This document shows, piece by piece, positions 55,638 to 62,957 of a stretch of 62,957 bases of DNA. Location of the stretch: assembly GCF_002995795.1 (NCBI RefSeq), contig NZ_PVXN01000028.1, positions 1 to 62,957 on the forward strand. The letters are read 5' to 3'. The stretch is from Clostridium thermopalmarium DSM 5974 (GTDB lineage Bacteria; Bacillota; Clostridia; Clostridiales; Clostridiaceae). Numbering within the stretch: the first letter of the stretch is position 1; every line of letters begins with the position of its first letter. The notes below the pieces were generated by a model that saw nothing but the letters and a program-made list of their open reading frames with translations, was not told where the DNA came from and ran no database searches. The position numbers and the translations under genes were made by a program.

Positions 55638-55920
55638 AATTATTCACCTCTTCATCATATCTAGCTTTGGCAATCAAATGTGTACCTGTAGGATTAGTAA
55701 TCCATATAAAGAGCAAAATAAGCATTAACTTTAAGCTTATTGTATTAAATCCGCTAAATACTATTAAACCAAGTAAAGATAGCATAGCTCCTAAGGTATC
55801 GCATTTAGCTGCTGCATGTGCTCTTGTAAGCATATCAGGAAACCTTAAAAGTCCAATGGTTCCTACCATAAAGAAGAAGAGACCTCCAAATAGGAAAATA
55901 CCAGATAAAACTATTCTCAT
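55624..55920 (-). CDS. Antiporter subunit MrpG
   Basis: A 98-aa protein with three helices and the MrpG mark GLLRFPDMLTRAHAAAKCDTLG. It is part of the small-subunit end of Mrp, which lies beside E and F. The ATG overlaps the stop of mrpF by 4 nt. Confidence 0.93.
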   Translation of the reverse strand: MRIVLSGIFLFGGLFFFMVGTIGLLRFPDMLTRAHAAAKCDTLGAMLSLLGLIVFSGFNTISLKLMLILLFIWITNPTGTHLIAKARYDEEVNNYEDI

Positions 55921-56186
55921 ACTTTTTTACCTCCCCATCTTCCTATAAACTTAGATATAACTATAGAGGCAACAAAGCTTATTAGAGCATATACCAGTGC
56001 CACATCCACAAAATAAGTTTCTTTTAATATGAAAGATACTATTAGAATTAATATAATAGTTTTTGTTCCAATGACATTTATAGCAACCAATCTATCTGCA
56101 GCAGTAGATCCTTTAACAGCCCTAAATATACACATAAATATGGTTATTGATAAAAACAAACTAGAGAATATCAACATTTTGTTCAT
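55917..56186 (-). CDS. Antiporter subunit MrpF
   Basis: An 89-aa protein with three helices. The MrpF/PhaF pattern is seen in CIFRAVKGSTAADRLVAINV and in VDVALVYALISFVASIVISK, with the conserved Asp residues. MrpF lines part of the sodium path in solved Mrp structures. It overlaps mrpE and mrpG by 4 nt each. Confidence 0.93.
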   Translation of the reverse strand: MNKMLIFSSLFLSITIFMCIFRAVKGSTAADRLVAINVIGTKTIILILIVSFILKETYFVDVALVYALISFVASIVISKFIGRWGGKKV

Positions 56187-56659
56187 TTACATCCCTCTGC
56201 TTTCAATAGAATTTCTTCAAATTTTGAATTTACTAAGCCTTCTATATAATGTTTCTCTAAGCAATGGATAGTTAAAGTATCATTTTCCATAGAAACTGTT
56301 ATAGTTCCTGGAGTTAAGGTAATAGAATTTGCAAGTATTGTTTTATAAAAATCTGATTCTAATTTTGTTTTAATAGATACAACTGTAGGAGATATGTCCA
56401 TACTAGGGCTTAGAACCTTCTTAGCAACCTGAAAATTAGCAATCACTATTTCTTTCAATAAAATAAGCACATATATAATGGCATACTTAACCTTCTCCAT
56501 AAAAACCTTTTGTTTACTTCTGTATTCTCCGGAAAATCTGGCACTTATATATGCTGTGCTGGCACAAAGCAAAATTCCTATGATGATAGTTTGTAAGTCT
56601 TTACTCTCTGATAGTATTATCCAATATAATATATATAATAGAATAACCTTATAAGTCAT
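56183..56659 (-). CDS. Antiporter subunit MrpE
   Basis: A 158-aa protein with about three helices and a cytoplasmic domain; the family mark is LANSITLTPGTITVSME. MrpE helps assembly of the other subunits. The ATG follows AAGGAGGTAATT. It is the first gene of the operon, about 28 nt behind the predicted transcription start of the sigma-54 promoter. Confidence 0.93.
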   Translation of the reverse strand: MTYKVILLYILYWIILSESKDLQTIIIGILLCASTAYISARFSGEYRSKQKVFMEKVKYAIIYVLILLKEIVIANFQVAKKVLSPSMDISPTVVSIKTKLESDFYKTILANSITLTPGTITVSMENDTLTIHCLEKHYIEGLVNSKFEEILLKAEGCK

Positions 56660-56696
56660 TTTAATTACCTCCTTTACCAGTTATATTAAACTTATA

Positions 56697-56714
56697 AAGC
56701 AATTTTCGTGCCAA
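56697..56714 (-). promoter_or_regulatory. Sigma-54 (-24/-12) promoter of the antiporter operon
   Basis: On the minus strand the sequence is TTGGCACGAAAATTGCTT. It matches the sigma-54 consensus TGGCACG-N4-TTGCW at every fixed position, and exactly 10 nt lie between the GG of the -24 element and the GC of the -12 element. Transcription should start near 56687, about 28 nt before mrpE. Three activator-type dyads lie 150-215 nt upstream. Confidence 0.93.
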
Positions 56715-56783
56715 TTTCATAAGTTAAAATTAAATTTTTTATAATCCTTGATTTTATTAGCTTTACCGATACCGTTTTCAATA

Positions 56784-56831
56784 TAAAAAAAGTTAAGGGA
56801 AGCTACGAAAACATACGACCTCCCTTAACTT
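56784..56831 (-). terminator. Terminator after the sigma-54 activator gene
   Basis: Stem AAGTTAAGGGA / TCCCTTAACTT with a 20-nt loop, followed on the minus strand by TTTTTTTAT. It lies about 90 nt past the activator stop and before the sigma-54 promoter, so activator transcripts do not run into the antiporter operon. Confidence 0.85.
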
Positions 56832-56847
56832 GTTTCATTTCGGAACA
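56831..56847. promoter_or_regulatory. Probable upstream activator site 1 (TGTTTC-N5-GGAACA)
   Basis: A 17-bp dyad, TGTTTCATTTCGGAACA, with one mismatch between arms. Its centre is about 150 nt upstream of the predicted start of the antiporter operon. It shares its pattern and length with sites 2 and 3. Confidence 0.7.
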
Positions 56848-56873
56848 TAATGTATTTTTTTTTGCAATTTTTT

Positions 56874-56890
56874 TGTTTCGTTTTGAAACA
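56874..56890. promoter_or_regulatory. Probable upstream activator site 2 (TGTTTC-N5-GAAACA)
   Basis: A 17-bp dyad with perfect 6-bp arms, TGTTTCGTTTTGAAACA. Its centre is about 195 nt upstream of the predicted start. It is 43 bp from site 1 and 19 bp from site 3 (centre to centre), about whole turns of the helix. Confidence 0.78.
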
Positions 56891-56892
56891 TA

Positions 56893-56909
56893 TGTTTTAA
56901 AACGAAACA
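56893..56909. promoter_or_regulatory. Probable upstream activator site 3 (TGTTTT-N5-GAAACA)
   Basis: A 17-bp dyad, TGTTTTAAAACGAAACA, with one mismatch. It lies only 2 nt past site 2; the two together form a larger 34-nt palindrome (56875-56908). It ends 12 nt before the stop codon of the activator gene. Confidence 0.7.
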
Positions 56910-56920
56910 CATAAGCTAAT

Positions 56921-58912
56921 TTATATCTCTTTTATACCATACTTTTTCATCTTCCTATACATAGTAGTTCTTCCTATTCCTAAAATTTTAGCTGCTGCAG
57001 CAATATTTCCTCTACAGTTTTGTATAGCCTTAGTTATATATTTTTTTTCTATTTCATCTAAAGTAAGCAATTCTCCTTTTTCTCCTATGCCTTCTGATAT
57101 TTCTACGGAATTAATATATGAAGGCAAATCCTTACTGGTCAATGTAGAATTATCCTCTGCCATATTTATAACTCTCTGCATAACATTTTGAAGTTCTCTA
57201 ACATTACCAGGCCAATTGTAAGCAATCATGCCTTTATAAAAACTTTCTCCTATGCCTTTAATGCTTTTTCCTGTCAAATTGCAAAACTTATCTTTGAAGT
57301 AATCTATAAGTATTTTTATATCCTCCCTTCTTTCTCTTAAAGGAGGTATATATATAGGCATAACATTTATTCTGTAAAACAAATCTCTTCTAAAATTTCC
57401 AAGTTCTACTTCTTTCTTTAAGTCCTTATTAGTGGCTGCAATTACCCTAACATCTATAGGTATGACATCATGTCCTCCTACTCTAACTATCTTTTTATCT
57501 TCAAGAACTCTTAAAAGACTCACCTGAGCATCAAGAGGCATGTCTCCTATCTCATCTAAGAATATGGTTCCTCCATCCGCAAGTTCAAACTTTCCAGGAT
57601 GCCCTCCTCTTTTAGCTCCTGTAAAGGCCCCTTCTATATATCCAAAGAGTTCGCTTGAAACCAATTCTCTTGGAATTGCTCCACAATTTAAAAATACAAA
57701 AGGATAATCTCTTCTATCACTTTCATTGTGAATAGCCTGAGCAAACATTTCTTTTCCCGTACCACTTTCTCCTTGAAGAAGGATTGTACTGTTAGTTTTA
57801 GCTGAAATAGAAGCAAGTTCTATAGTCCTTATCATAGCTTCACTTTTACCAAGTATATCTCCAAAGGTAAACTTAGCATTTGCTCCAACTATTTTATTAA
57901 TCAGACTGTGCACTACCTTTATTTCTCTAAAAGTAATAACCACTCCTCCAGAACTATTAGTCTTTGACTTAATAGGTGTTATATTAGCAATACAAGCTCT
58001 TTTTCTTCCTGTCCGAGTTTTAAAATAAATCTCTTCTTCTTCATATGTTTTGCCACTTATAATTCCTTTTATAATATCCCTTATATTACTTCTGTCCAAT
58101 ATAACTCTAAGGTTTTTTCCTATTATATCCTTTTGATTGTAGGATAAAAGCTTACGAGCAAATCTATTTATGCTCATAATAGTGCCCTTATTATCTACTC
58201 TAATTATCCCTTCAGAAATAGATTCAGTTATTTGATAAAACCTTTCATTTATAACTTTAAGTTCATTAGTATATTCAGCTAGTTTTAATTCTTTTTCTAT
58301 AGCTTCAGCCGCAGCTACTACCATTCCTAAAGTATGAGGATGTACTAATTCGCAGTTTCCTGTTATGCTTAATACTCCTAATATAGTTCCATCTTTATTT
58401 TTTATAGGGCATGCAGAAGAAGTTAACCTGTGATACTGTTTTATATAATGTTCTCCTCCTACAACCTGTATAGGTTCTCCTGTAAGAAGAGCTAATCCTA
58501 TAGCATTGGTACCTATAACTTCTTCCCTTACATTATAACCATTACATAGTCCTAAAGAACAATATATATTGACTAGTCTTTCCTCACCTATATGCTCTAG
58601 GACATATCCATCTCTATCTGTAAGCCTAATTATAAATTCTGTATCTTTAACGATTTTATAAATACTATCCATAAATGGCTTTGCTGTATCTAGTAAAGGG
58701 GCAAATTCTTTATATCTTTTTTTTAATTTTTCATCATCTAATCTTATTAAAAAATCCTTCATAAAGGGATCAATATTATACTCTCTGCTCCTTTTCCAGG
58801 ATTCAGCAATAACATCACGAATCCCTTCTTTTTGTAATACTCCACTTGTAACAAACTTTTCCCACTTTTTTATAACTTCCTCATTGTTATCTAACAATCT
58901 CTTAATGGTCAA
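56921..58912 (-). CDS. Sigma-54-dependent enhancer-binding protein, AcoR type
   Basis: A 663-aa activator. An AcoR-like N-terminus (REYNIDP region) leads to a GAF domain (about 70-210, with GTNAIGLALLTGEPIQ), a PAS domain (about 225-335) and an AAA+ domain (about 350-580) with GESGTGKE, the sigma-54 contact loop GAFTGA and GTIFLDEIGD. A Fis-type helix-turn-helix is at the end (AAAKILGIGRTTMYRKMKK). All parts for opening sigma-54 promoters are intact. The TTG at 58912 is best spaced from GGAGGGG. The ligand is unknown. Its probable target is the antiporter operon just behind it. Confidence 0.95.
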   Translation of the reverse strand: MTIKRLLDNNEEVIKKWEKFVTSGVLQKEGIRDVIAESWKRSREYNIDPFMKDFLIRLDDEKLKKRYKEFAPLLDTAKPFMDSIYKIVKDTEFIIRLTDRDGYVLEHIGEERLVNIYCSLGLCNGYNVREEVIGTNAIGLALLTGEPIQVVGGEHYIKQYHRLTSSACPIKNKDGTILGVLSITGNCELVHPHTLGMVVAAAEAIEKELKLAEYTNELKVINERFYQITESISEGIIRVDNKGTIMSINRFARKLLSYNQKDIIGKNLRVILDRSNIRDIIKGIISGKTYEEEEIYFKTRTGRKRACIANITPIKSKTNSSGGVVITFREIKVVHSLINKIVGANAKFTFGDILGKSEAMIRTIELASISAKTNSTILLQGESGTGKEMFAQAIHNESDRRDYPFVFLNCGAIPRELVSSELFGYIEGAFTGAKRGGHPGKFELADGGTIFLDEIGDMPLDAQVSLLRVLEDKKIVRVGGHDVIPIDVRVIAATNKDLKKEVELGNFRRDLFYRINVMPIYIPPLRERREDIKILIDYFKDKFCNLTGKSIKGIGESFYKGMIAYNWPGNVRELQNVMQRVINMAEDNSTLTSKDLPSYINSVEISEGIGEKGELLTLDEIEKKYITKAIQNCRGNIAAAAKILGIGRTTMYRKMKKYGIKEI

Positions 58913-59004
58913 TAACACCCCTCCAACTGATGTATCTCTATCTTATTTTTATCCTCTGTGCTATACTACTCCAAAGGATTATTATCTCAATTATATCATA
59001 CCTT

Positions 59005-59029
59005 AAACATTTTACGTTTAGAAATGTTT
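59005..59029. promoter_or_regulatory. Inverted repeat upstream of the sigma-54 activator gene
   Basis: Arms AAACATTT and AAATGTTT with a 9-nt spacer, about 95 nt before the activator start. A -10-like TATAAT on the minus strand lies at 58990-58995, so the repeat overlaps the place of the -35 box. It could be an operator or a hairpin; this is inference. Confidence 0.4.
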
Positions 59030-59052
59030 CCATATAAAAAATAGAACTTGTT

Positions 59053-59997
59053 TTATCCTATTACTTTATCAATTAATTTAATATATTCTTTTATATTCTC
59101 ATCATCATAATTTACTCCTTCATACCACGGCTTATCCTTAGATGGTTCAGTAGAAAAATATTTAGCTTTTATTATAAGCTCTGGCCTATATTCATAATGC
59201 ATAATATCAAAATGTCCCCATTTTCCTCCCCAAATAAAGTTATTCCTCTCCATAATTTCAACAATTTCTTTAGGGTAACTATTAAGCCTTTTTTGCCCTT
59301 GCTCTTTGTTTGCCCATCTCCAATAGTCCCATTTGCTAGTTGCAAAATCTATAGCTATTCCAAAGGAATGGACGCTTAATTGATTTGTACCACTAATAAG
59401 CCTATAATTAAAGGTTCCCATGGTAGGAAAAACATAGCTGTACATATTCTTATTCCTTTGTGTAAGGTTTACAATTTCTTTCATAGCATTTTCTAAGGAT
59501 TGTGATGCATTGTTATTTCCATTGAAGGCACAATATCCATATCCACATCTTGTCCTCACAAGTTTTTTTTCCACTTGCTTCTTTGAGTCTCCATATACTT
59601 CCTTAAATAATGAATATACCCTTATACGCCCTGGATCAAAGTTTTCTTCCATAAGCTTTCCATTATTAAAAAGAGGATAAACTTGTTCAAGCATATCTTG
59701 TAAATCCGCATTATTTAATTTTTCATTAAAGCTTTTGTGCCTCTTATCATCATAAATAATGCGTCTTCCTGACTTTGTAACTATATAAACCTTGTCATCC
59801 TTTCCTTTCTCTACACCTGAAATATATTCAGGATAAGCCATCATAAGGCATAATAAATCCCTTTTCATAGTGATATTATATTTATACTCATCTACACTTT
59901 TCTGTTCTTTTCCTAAAGTATATGCCACAGCATAACTAGTATTAAACATTAAAAAGCATAAAAACACAGTTATTTGTTTAATGAACTTATTTTTCAT
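59053..59997 (-). CDS. M15-family peptidase, probable D-alanyl-D-alanine carboxypeptidase
   Basis: A 314-aa secreted protein with a signal peptide ending near SYAVAYT. The zinc-peptidase motifs of M15 are near the C-terminal half: SVHSFGIAIDF (His and Asp ligands) and GKWGHFDIMHYEYRP (Glu/Asp base and His). Such enzymes trim peptidoglycan stem peptides. The first 150 residues are family-specific and of unknown role. The ATG follows GGTGATG. It is upstream of the activator gene but separated by about 140 nt. Confidence 0.85.
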   Translation of the reverse strand: MKNKFIKQITVFLCFLMFNTSYAVAYTLGKEQKSVDEYKYNITMKRDLLCLMMAYPEYISGVEKGKDDKVYIVTKSGRRIIYDDKRHKSFNEKLNNADLQDMLEQVYPLFNNGKLMEENFDPGRIRVYSLFKEVYGDSKKQVEKKLVRTRCGYGYCAFNGNNNASQSLENAMKEIVNLTQRNKNMYSYVFPTMGTFNYRLISGTNQLSVHSFGIAIDFATSKWDYWRWANKEQGQKRLNSYPKEIVEIMERNNFIWGGKWGHFDIMHYEYRPELIIKAKYFSTEPSKDKPWYEGVNYDDENIKEYIKLIDKVIG

Positions 59998-60194
59998 TTC
60001 ATCACCATCTTACTATTTTTATTTAGAATTATCTTTAGATTACAGGATACTAACATTTTTTAAAATGCATACATTTTTAAAATTAGTATGTACAAATCTT
60101 TAGTATTTTAATATGTTATATTATAAACTATAATCATATATTTATATCCTATATAGCTTATGATTTTATGATATAATCTATTAGGGTGATTTAT

Positions 60195-60869
60195 ATGCAA
60201 ATACTAAAAAATGATTGGGAAAACTTATTACAAGATGAGTTTAAAAAAAATTATTATTTAAAACTTAGAAAATTTTTGATAAATGAGTATAGAACAAGAA
60301 TCATATATCCAAATATGTATGACATATTTAATGCTCTTCACTATACAGCATATAAGGATGTAAAAGTGGTTATACTAGGTCAGGACCCATACCATGGTCC
60401 TAATCAAGCTCATGGCCTAAGCTTTTCTGTAAAGCCCGGAGTTCCTGCACCTCCTTCTCTTATGAATATTTATAAGGAGCTTCACGATGATCTAGGCTGC
60501 TATATACCTAATAATGGATACCTAAAAAAATGGGCAGATCAAGGAGTTATGCTCCTCAACACTGTGCTAACCGTTAGAGCAGGTCAGGCAAACTCTCATA
60601 AAAACATGGGCTGGGAGCACTTTACGGACAGAGTAATTAGCCTTTTAAATGAAAGAGAGGACCCTATAGTTTTTATATTGTGGGGTAAAAACGCTCAATC
60701 AAAACTGAGCATAATAAACAATCCAAAGCATTTTATAATAAAATCTGTTCATCCAAGTCCTTTATCTGCAAACAGAGGTTTCTTTGGAAGCAAACCCTTC
60801 TCTAAGGCCAATAACTTCCTTGTTTCCATAGGTAAAGAGCCTATAGATTGGCAAATTGAAAATATTTAA
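60195..60869 (+). CDS. ung: Uracil-DNA glycosylase
   Basis: A 224-aa family-1 enzyme that removes uracil from DNA. The catalytic Asp is in [18 protein letters not shown], followed by [16 protein letters not shown] and the DNA-loop [13 protein letters not shown]. The ATG at 60195 is 4 nt past AGGGTGAT; the GTG at 60186 lies inside that site. It converges on the helicase pseudogene, whose remnant ends 18 nt away. Confidence 0.97.
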   Translation: MQILKNDWENLLQDEFKKNYYLKLRKFLINEYRTRIIYPNMYDIFNALHYTAYKDVKVVILGQDPYHGPNQAHGLSFSVKPGVPAPPSLMNIYKELHDDLGCYIPNNGYLKKWADQGVMLLNTVLTVRAGQANSHKNMGWEHFTDRVISLLNEREDPIVFILWGKNAQSKLSIINNPKHFIIKSVHPSPLSANRGFFGSKPFSKANNFLVSIGKEPIDWQIENI

Positions 60870-60887
60870 AAAAGTTTCTATCAAAGT

Positions 60888-62793
60888 ATATATAAGCACT
60901 ACATCAAATTCTAATCCTTTAGCTAGGTAAGCTGGTATTGCCAAAGTGCCACTCACATATTCATCATCATCATTCAATATTGCTTTAACATTAACCTTAT
61001 CATCTAGGAAACAGTATACATCCTTTGCTTCCTTTAGAGTCCTAGTTATAATACCAATTGATTTGTATCCTTTTTCCTTATATATTTTTATAATTTCCTA
61101 CATTCATGAAGGGATTGATAGATTGATGTAAATCCCCTAGTATAGTCATATTAGCAGACTTAAAAAGCTGATAGAAGATCTCATACTGCAGCGGTGTGTA
61201 ATCCTGAGCTTCATCGATAATAACATATTTCATTTCAGAGGTTCTCGGAATATCTCCCATGGCACCTTTTAGATATAGAAGAGGCGGCTGGTCCTCATAA
61301 TTAAGCACTCCAGATTTTAGACTTTCAAGAGTATATCTTTTGATTTCATCAATTTCATTCTCACAGTATTTAGTATTTAGATTTGCAGAAAAAAGCTCTA
61401 GTTTTTCAAAAAGCCTCCTGTAAACATCCAATAAATCAAACTCTGTCATTCTATTGATTTTATTATATAAATCTTTTATTTCATCTCTTACGATATCTGT
61501 ACTGCGCTTCATAATTTCTACTTCATCTATATAAGAACCAGAATCATTAAGCTTACTTGAAACTTCTTTTATTCGTTCCTTTTCATAGGGCTCTGCAAGG
61601 AACAAAATTCTATCTTTTATCTTCTGTAGCCTCCTCTTCAATGGAAGTTCTGCATAATCATTAAAAAACAATTCTTTTATATCTTTAGAAGATATAATTA
61701 ACCTACCGTTAAAAATAATATCTGTAAAGTTTCTATCTTTACTTTCTAGGTAGGAAACATATTGTTTTAATATATCTACAAATTCTACAGAAGACTTAAA
61801 TTTAATACTGCTAATTCTTTTTTTATAGTCATCTTCCTTTTTGCAAGTAAGAATATACTCCATCATTTCACAATAGTTTTCTTTTCTAAACCTATCTACT
61901 AAGGAATTATGCATATACTCCTTAAATGTAGTTTGATACATATTATCTTCTCCAAGCTGCGGAAGTACATTAGAGATATAATCATTAAAAGTATCATTTG
62001 GAGAGAATATTACTATATTTTGAGGACTTATCTTATCCCTGTGCTTATATAATAGATAGGCAATTCTATGAAGAGCAATAGAAGTTTTGCCGCTTCCAGC
62101 AGGTCCTTGGACAATCAGATTTTTGTATTCTTCATTACGAATTACTTTGTTCTGCTCTTTTTGAATAGTTGTTACTATGGTCTTCATCTTATTATCTGTA
62201 CTTTTACCCAAGATATCCTGTAGTACTTCATCATCTATCTTAAGATTGCTATCAAACATATACTCAATTTTACCATTATTAATTTTGTACTGTCTTTTTA
62301 ACGTTAGTTTCCCACTAATGATTCCTTCAGGACATTCATAACTTGCTTCCCCAATTTCGTAATCATAAAACATACTTGAAATAGGTGCTCTCCAATCGTA
62401 TATGAGGAAATCATAATTATCATTTATAAGGTTTGAAATTCCAATATAATACTTTTCAGCTTTCTCCTCACCATTTTCAAGAAAATCTATTCTTCCAAAA
62501 TAGGGTGATAAAAGCATTCTCTCATATTTTCCTTCAAGCTTTCTGGTGAACTCATGGTTCCTTTTCTTTGCTTTCATTATGTTTACAAACTCAATAAATT
62601 CTACAATCTGCTCCAACCCATTGCTTATAGAAAGAGAACCTATGTCATGCCATATGTCTCTTTGTGTTTCAATGTAATCTCTTTTAAAGTGTTCTTTAAA
62701 GTCACGACTTTTATCAAGCTGTTTTCGAATCTCTTTAAGTATCTTTTGCAGCCATTTATTTTCAATTATCCATTCGCTATTGCTCATATTCAT
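60888..62793 (-). pseudogene. Degraded HelD-type DNA helicase (UvrD/HelIV superfamily)
   Basis: The main open part (61078-62793, 571 aa from the ATG at 62793) has the HelD N-terminus, Walker A VQGPAGSGKTSIALHR and the Walker B-type VIIDEAQDYTPLQ. It breaks after GDLHQSINPFMNVGNY. The next recognisable piece, KGYKSIGIITRT through AIPAYLAKGLEFDVVLIY, lies in a different frame and ends at 60888. The usual block with KSYRST between these pieces is missing, and the C-terminal motif VI region is absent. So there is an internal deletion with frameshift plus loss of the 3' end. HelD normally clears stalled RNA polymerase. Confidence 0.85.
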
Positions 62794-62957
62794 AATATAC
62801 ACACTCCTTTAAATAATATTTTTAAAACCCCAGAAGTTTCGCAGATTAAAAAATAAATAGGGCGTAGCCCCTTGATATGTAATGGTTTAGATGAATAATA
62901 ATTGAAATATGTAAATTCCGATTTTTACTGGAAAAAATTTAGGGTTTAAAAATGAAA

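Noticed and set aside
56875-56908. 34-nt palindrome read as a transcription terminator
   Set aside because: No T run follows it on either strand; a true terminator with TTTTTTT lies further on (56784-56831). The palindrome is better explained as two adjacent activator dyads.
60762-60977. 71-codon open frame read as a separate small gene
   Set aside because: Its first 30 residues continue the helicase family sequence and the rest is antisense to ung; it is part of the HelD pseudogene.

Overview
The window is chromosomal DNA from a low-G+C, endospore-forming Gram-positive bacterium, most likely a member of Clostridium sensu stricto. The reasons are the A+T-rich sequence, the strong GGAGG-type ribosome binding sites, the frequent TTG and GTG starts, the many sporulation genes (spoVT, spoVG, yabP, yabQ, a SpoVB-like flippase, cotJABC), the [FeFe]-hydrogenase-type protein and the anaerobe-type radical SAM enzymes. 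The species cannot be named from the sequence alone.

Positions 1-19650 are a conserved clostridial housekeeping and sporulation block, read almost entirely on the minus strand. In transcription order (right to left) it contains purR, spoVG, glmU, prs, a response regulator / histidine kinase / HtrA-like operon, pth, mfd, a PrsA-type foldase, spoVT, a SpoVB-like flippase, mazG, an HU gene, an S4 RNA-binding protein, yabP, yabQ, divIC, yabR and a tRNA-Leu/fMet/Met cluster with a consensus promoter. The HtrA-like protein has lost two of its three catalytic residues.

Positions 19880-37200 are mixed. On the plus strand are murC, two small membrane proteins, tRNA-Pro, an [FeFe]-hydrogenase-like protein with a TSCCCPMW motif, a PAP2 phosphatase, a HAD hydrolase, a YkvI-type transporter and a PflA-like radical SAM protein. 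On the minus strand are selO, a TIGR01212 radical SAM protein, a lipoprotein, an H-NOX/methyl-accepting chemotaxis fusion predicted to bind O2, a thiamine-binding-type protein, a DUF503 protein and a DEAD-box RNA helicase. A GDSL hydrolase and an HD-GYP protein follow on the plus strand.

Positions 37200-43560 are a spore-surface and accessory region. It has a decayed helix-turn-helix gene, three paralogous small proteins of an unnamed family with a conserved core and a variable loop, two kinds of duplicated palindromic repeats, a DUF1576 membrane protein, cotJA-cotJB-cotJC and a Tyr/Asn-rich cupin. Then come a polyamine operon (speA-speE-speB), a GGDEF/EAL protein and an HD-domain protein.

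Positions 49400-58920 form the most interesting unit: a ten-gene Mrp/Mbh-like cation/proton antiporter operon (E, F, G, MbhD-like, MbhE-like, B, C and three different D/NuoL-type subunits). Upstream of it is an exact match to the sigma-54 (-24/-12) promoter consensus. Further upstream are three 17-bp dyads of the form TGTTTC-N5-GAAACA, and then a gene for an AcoR-type sigma-54 enhancer-binding protein. The layout reads as a complete sigma-54 regulon: activator, activator sites, promoter and target operon. The right edge holds an M15 peptidase, ung, and a degraded HelD-type helicase pseudogene.
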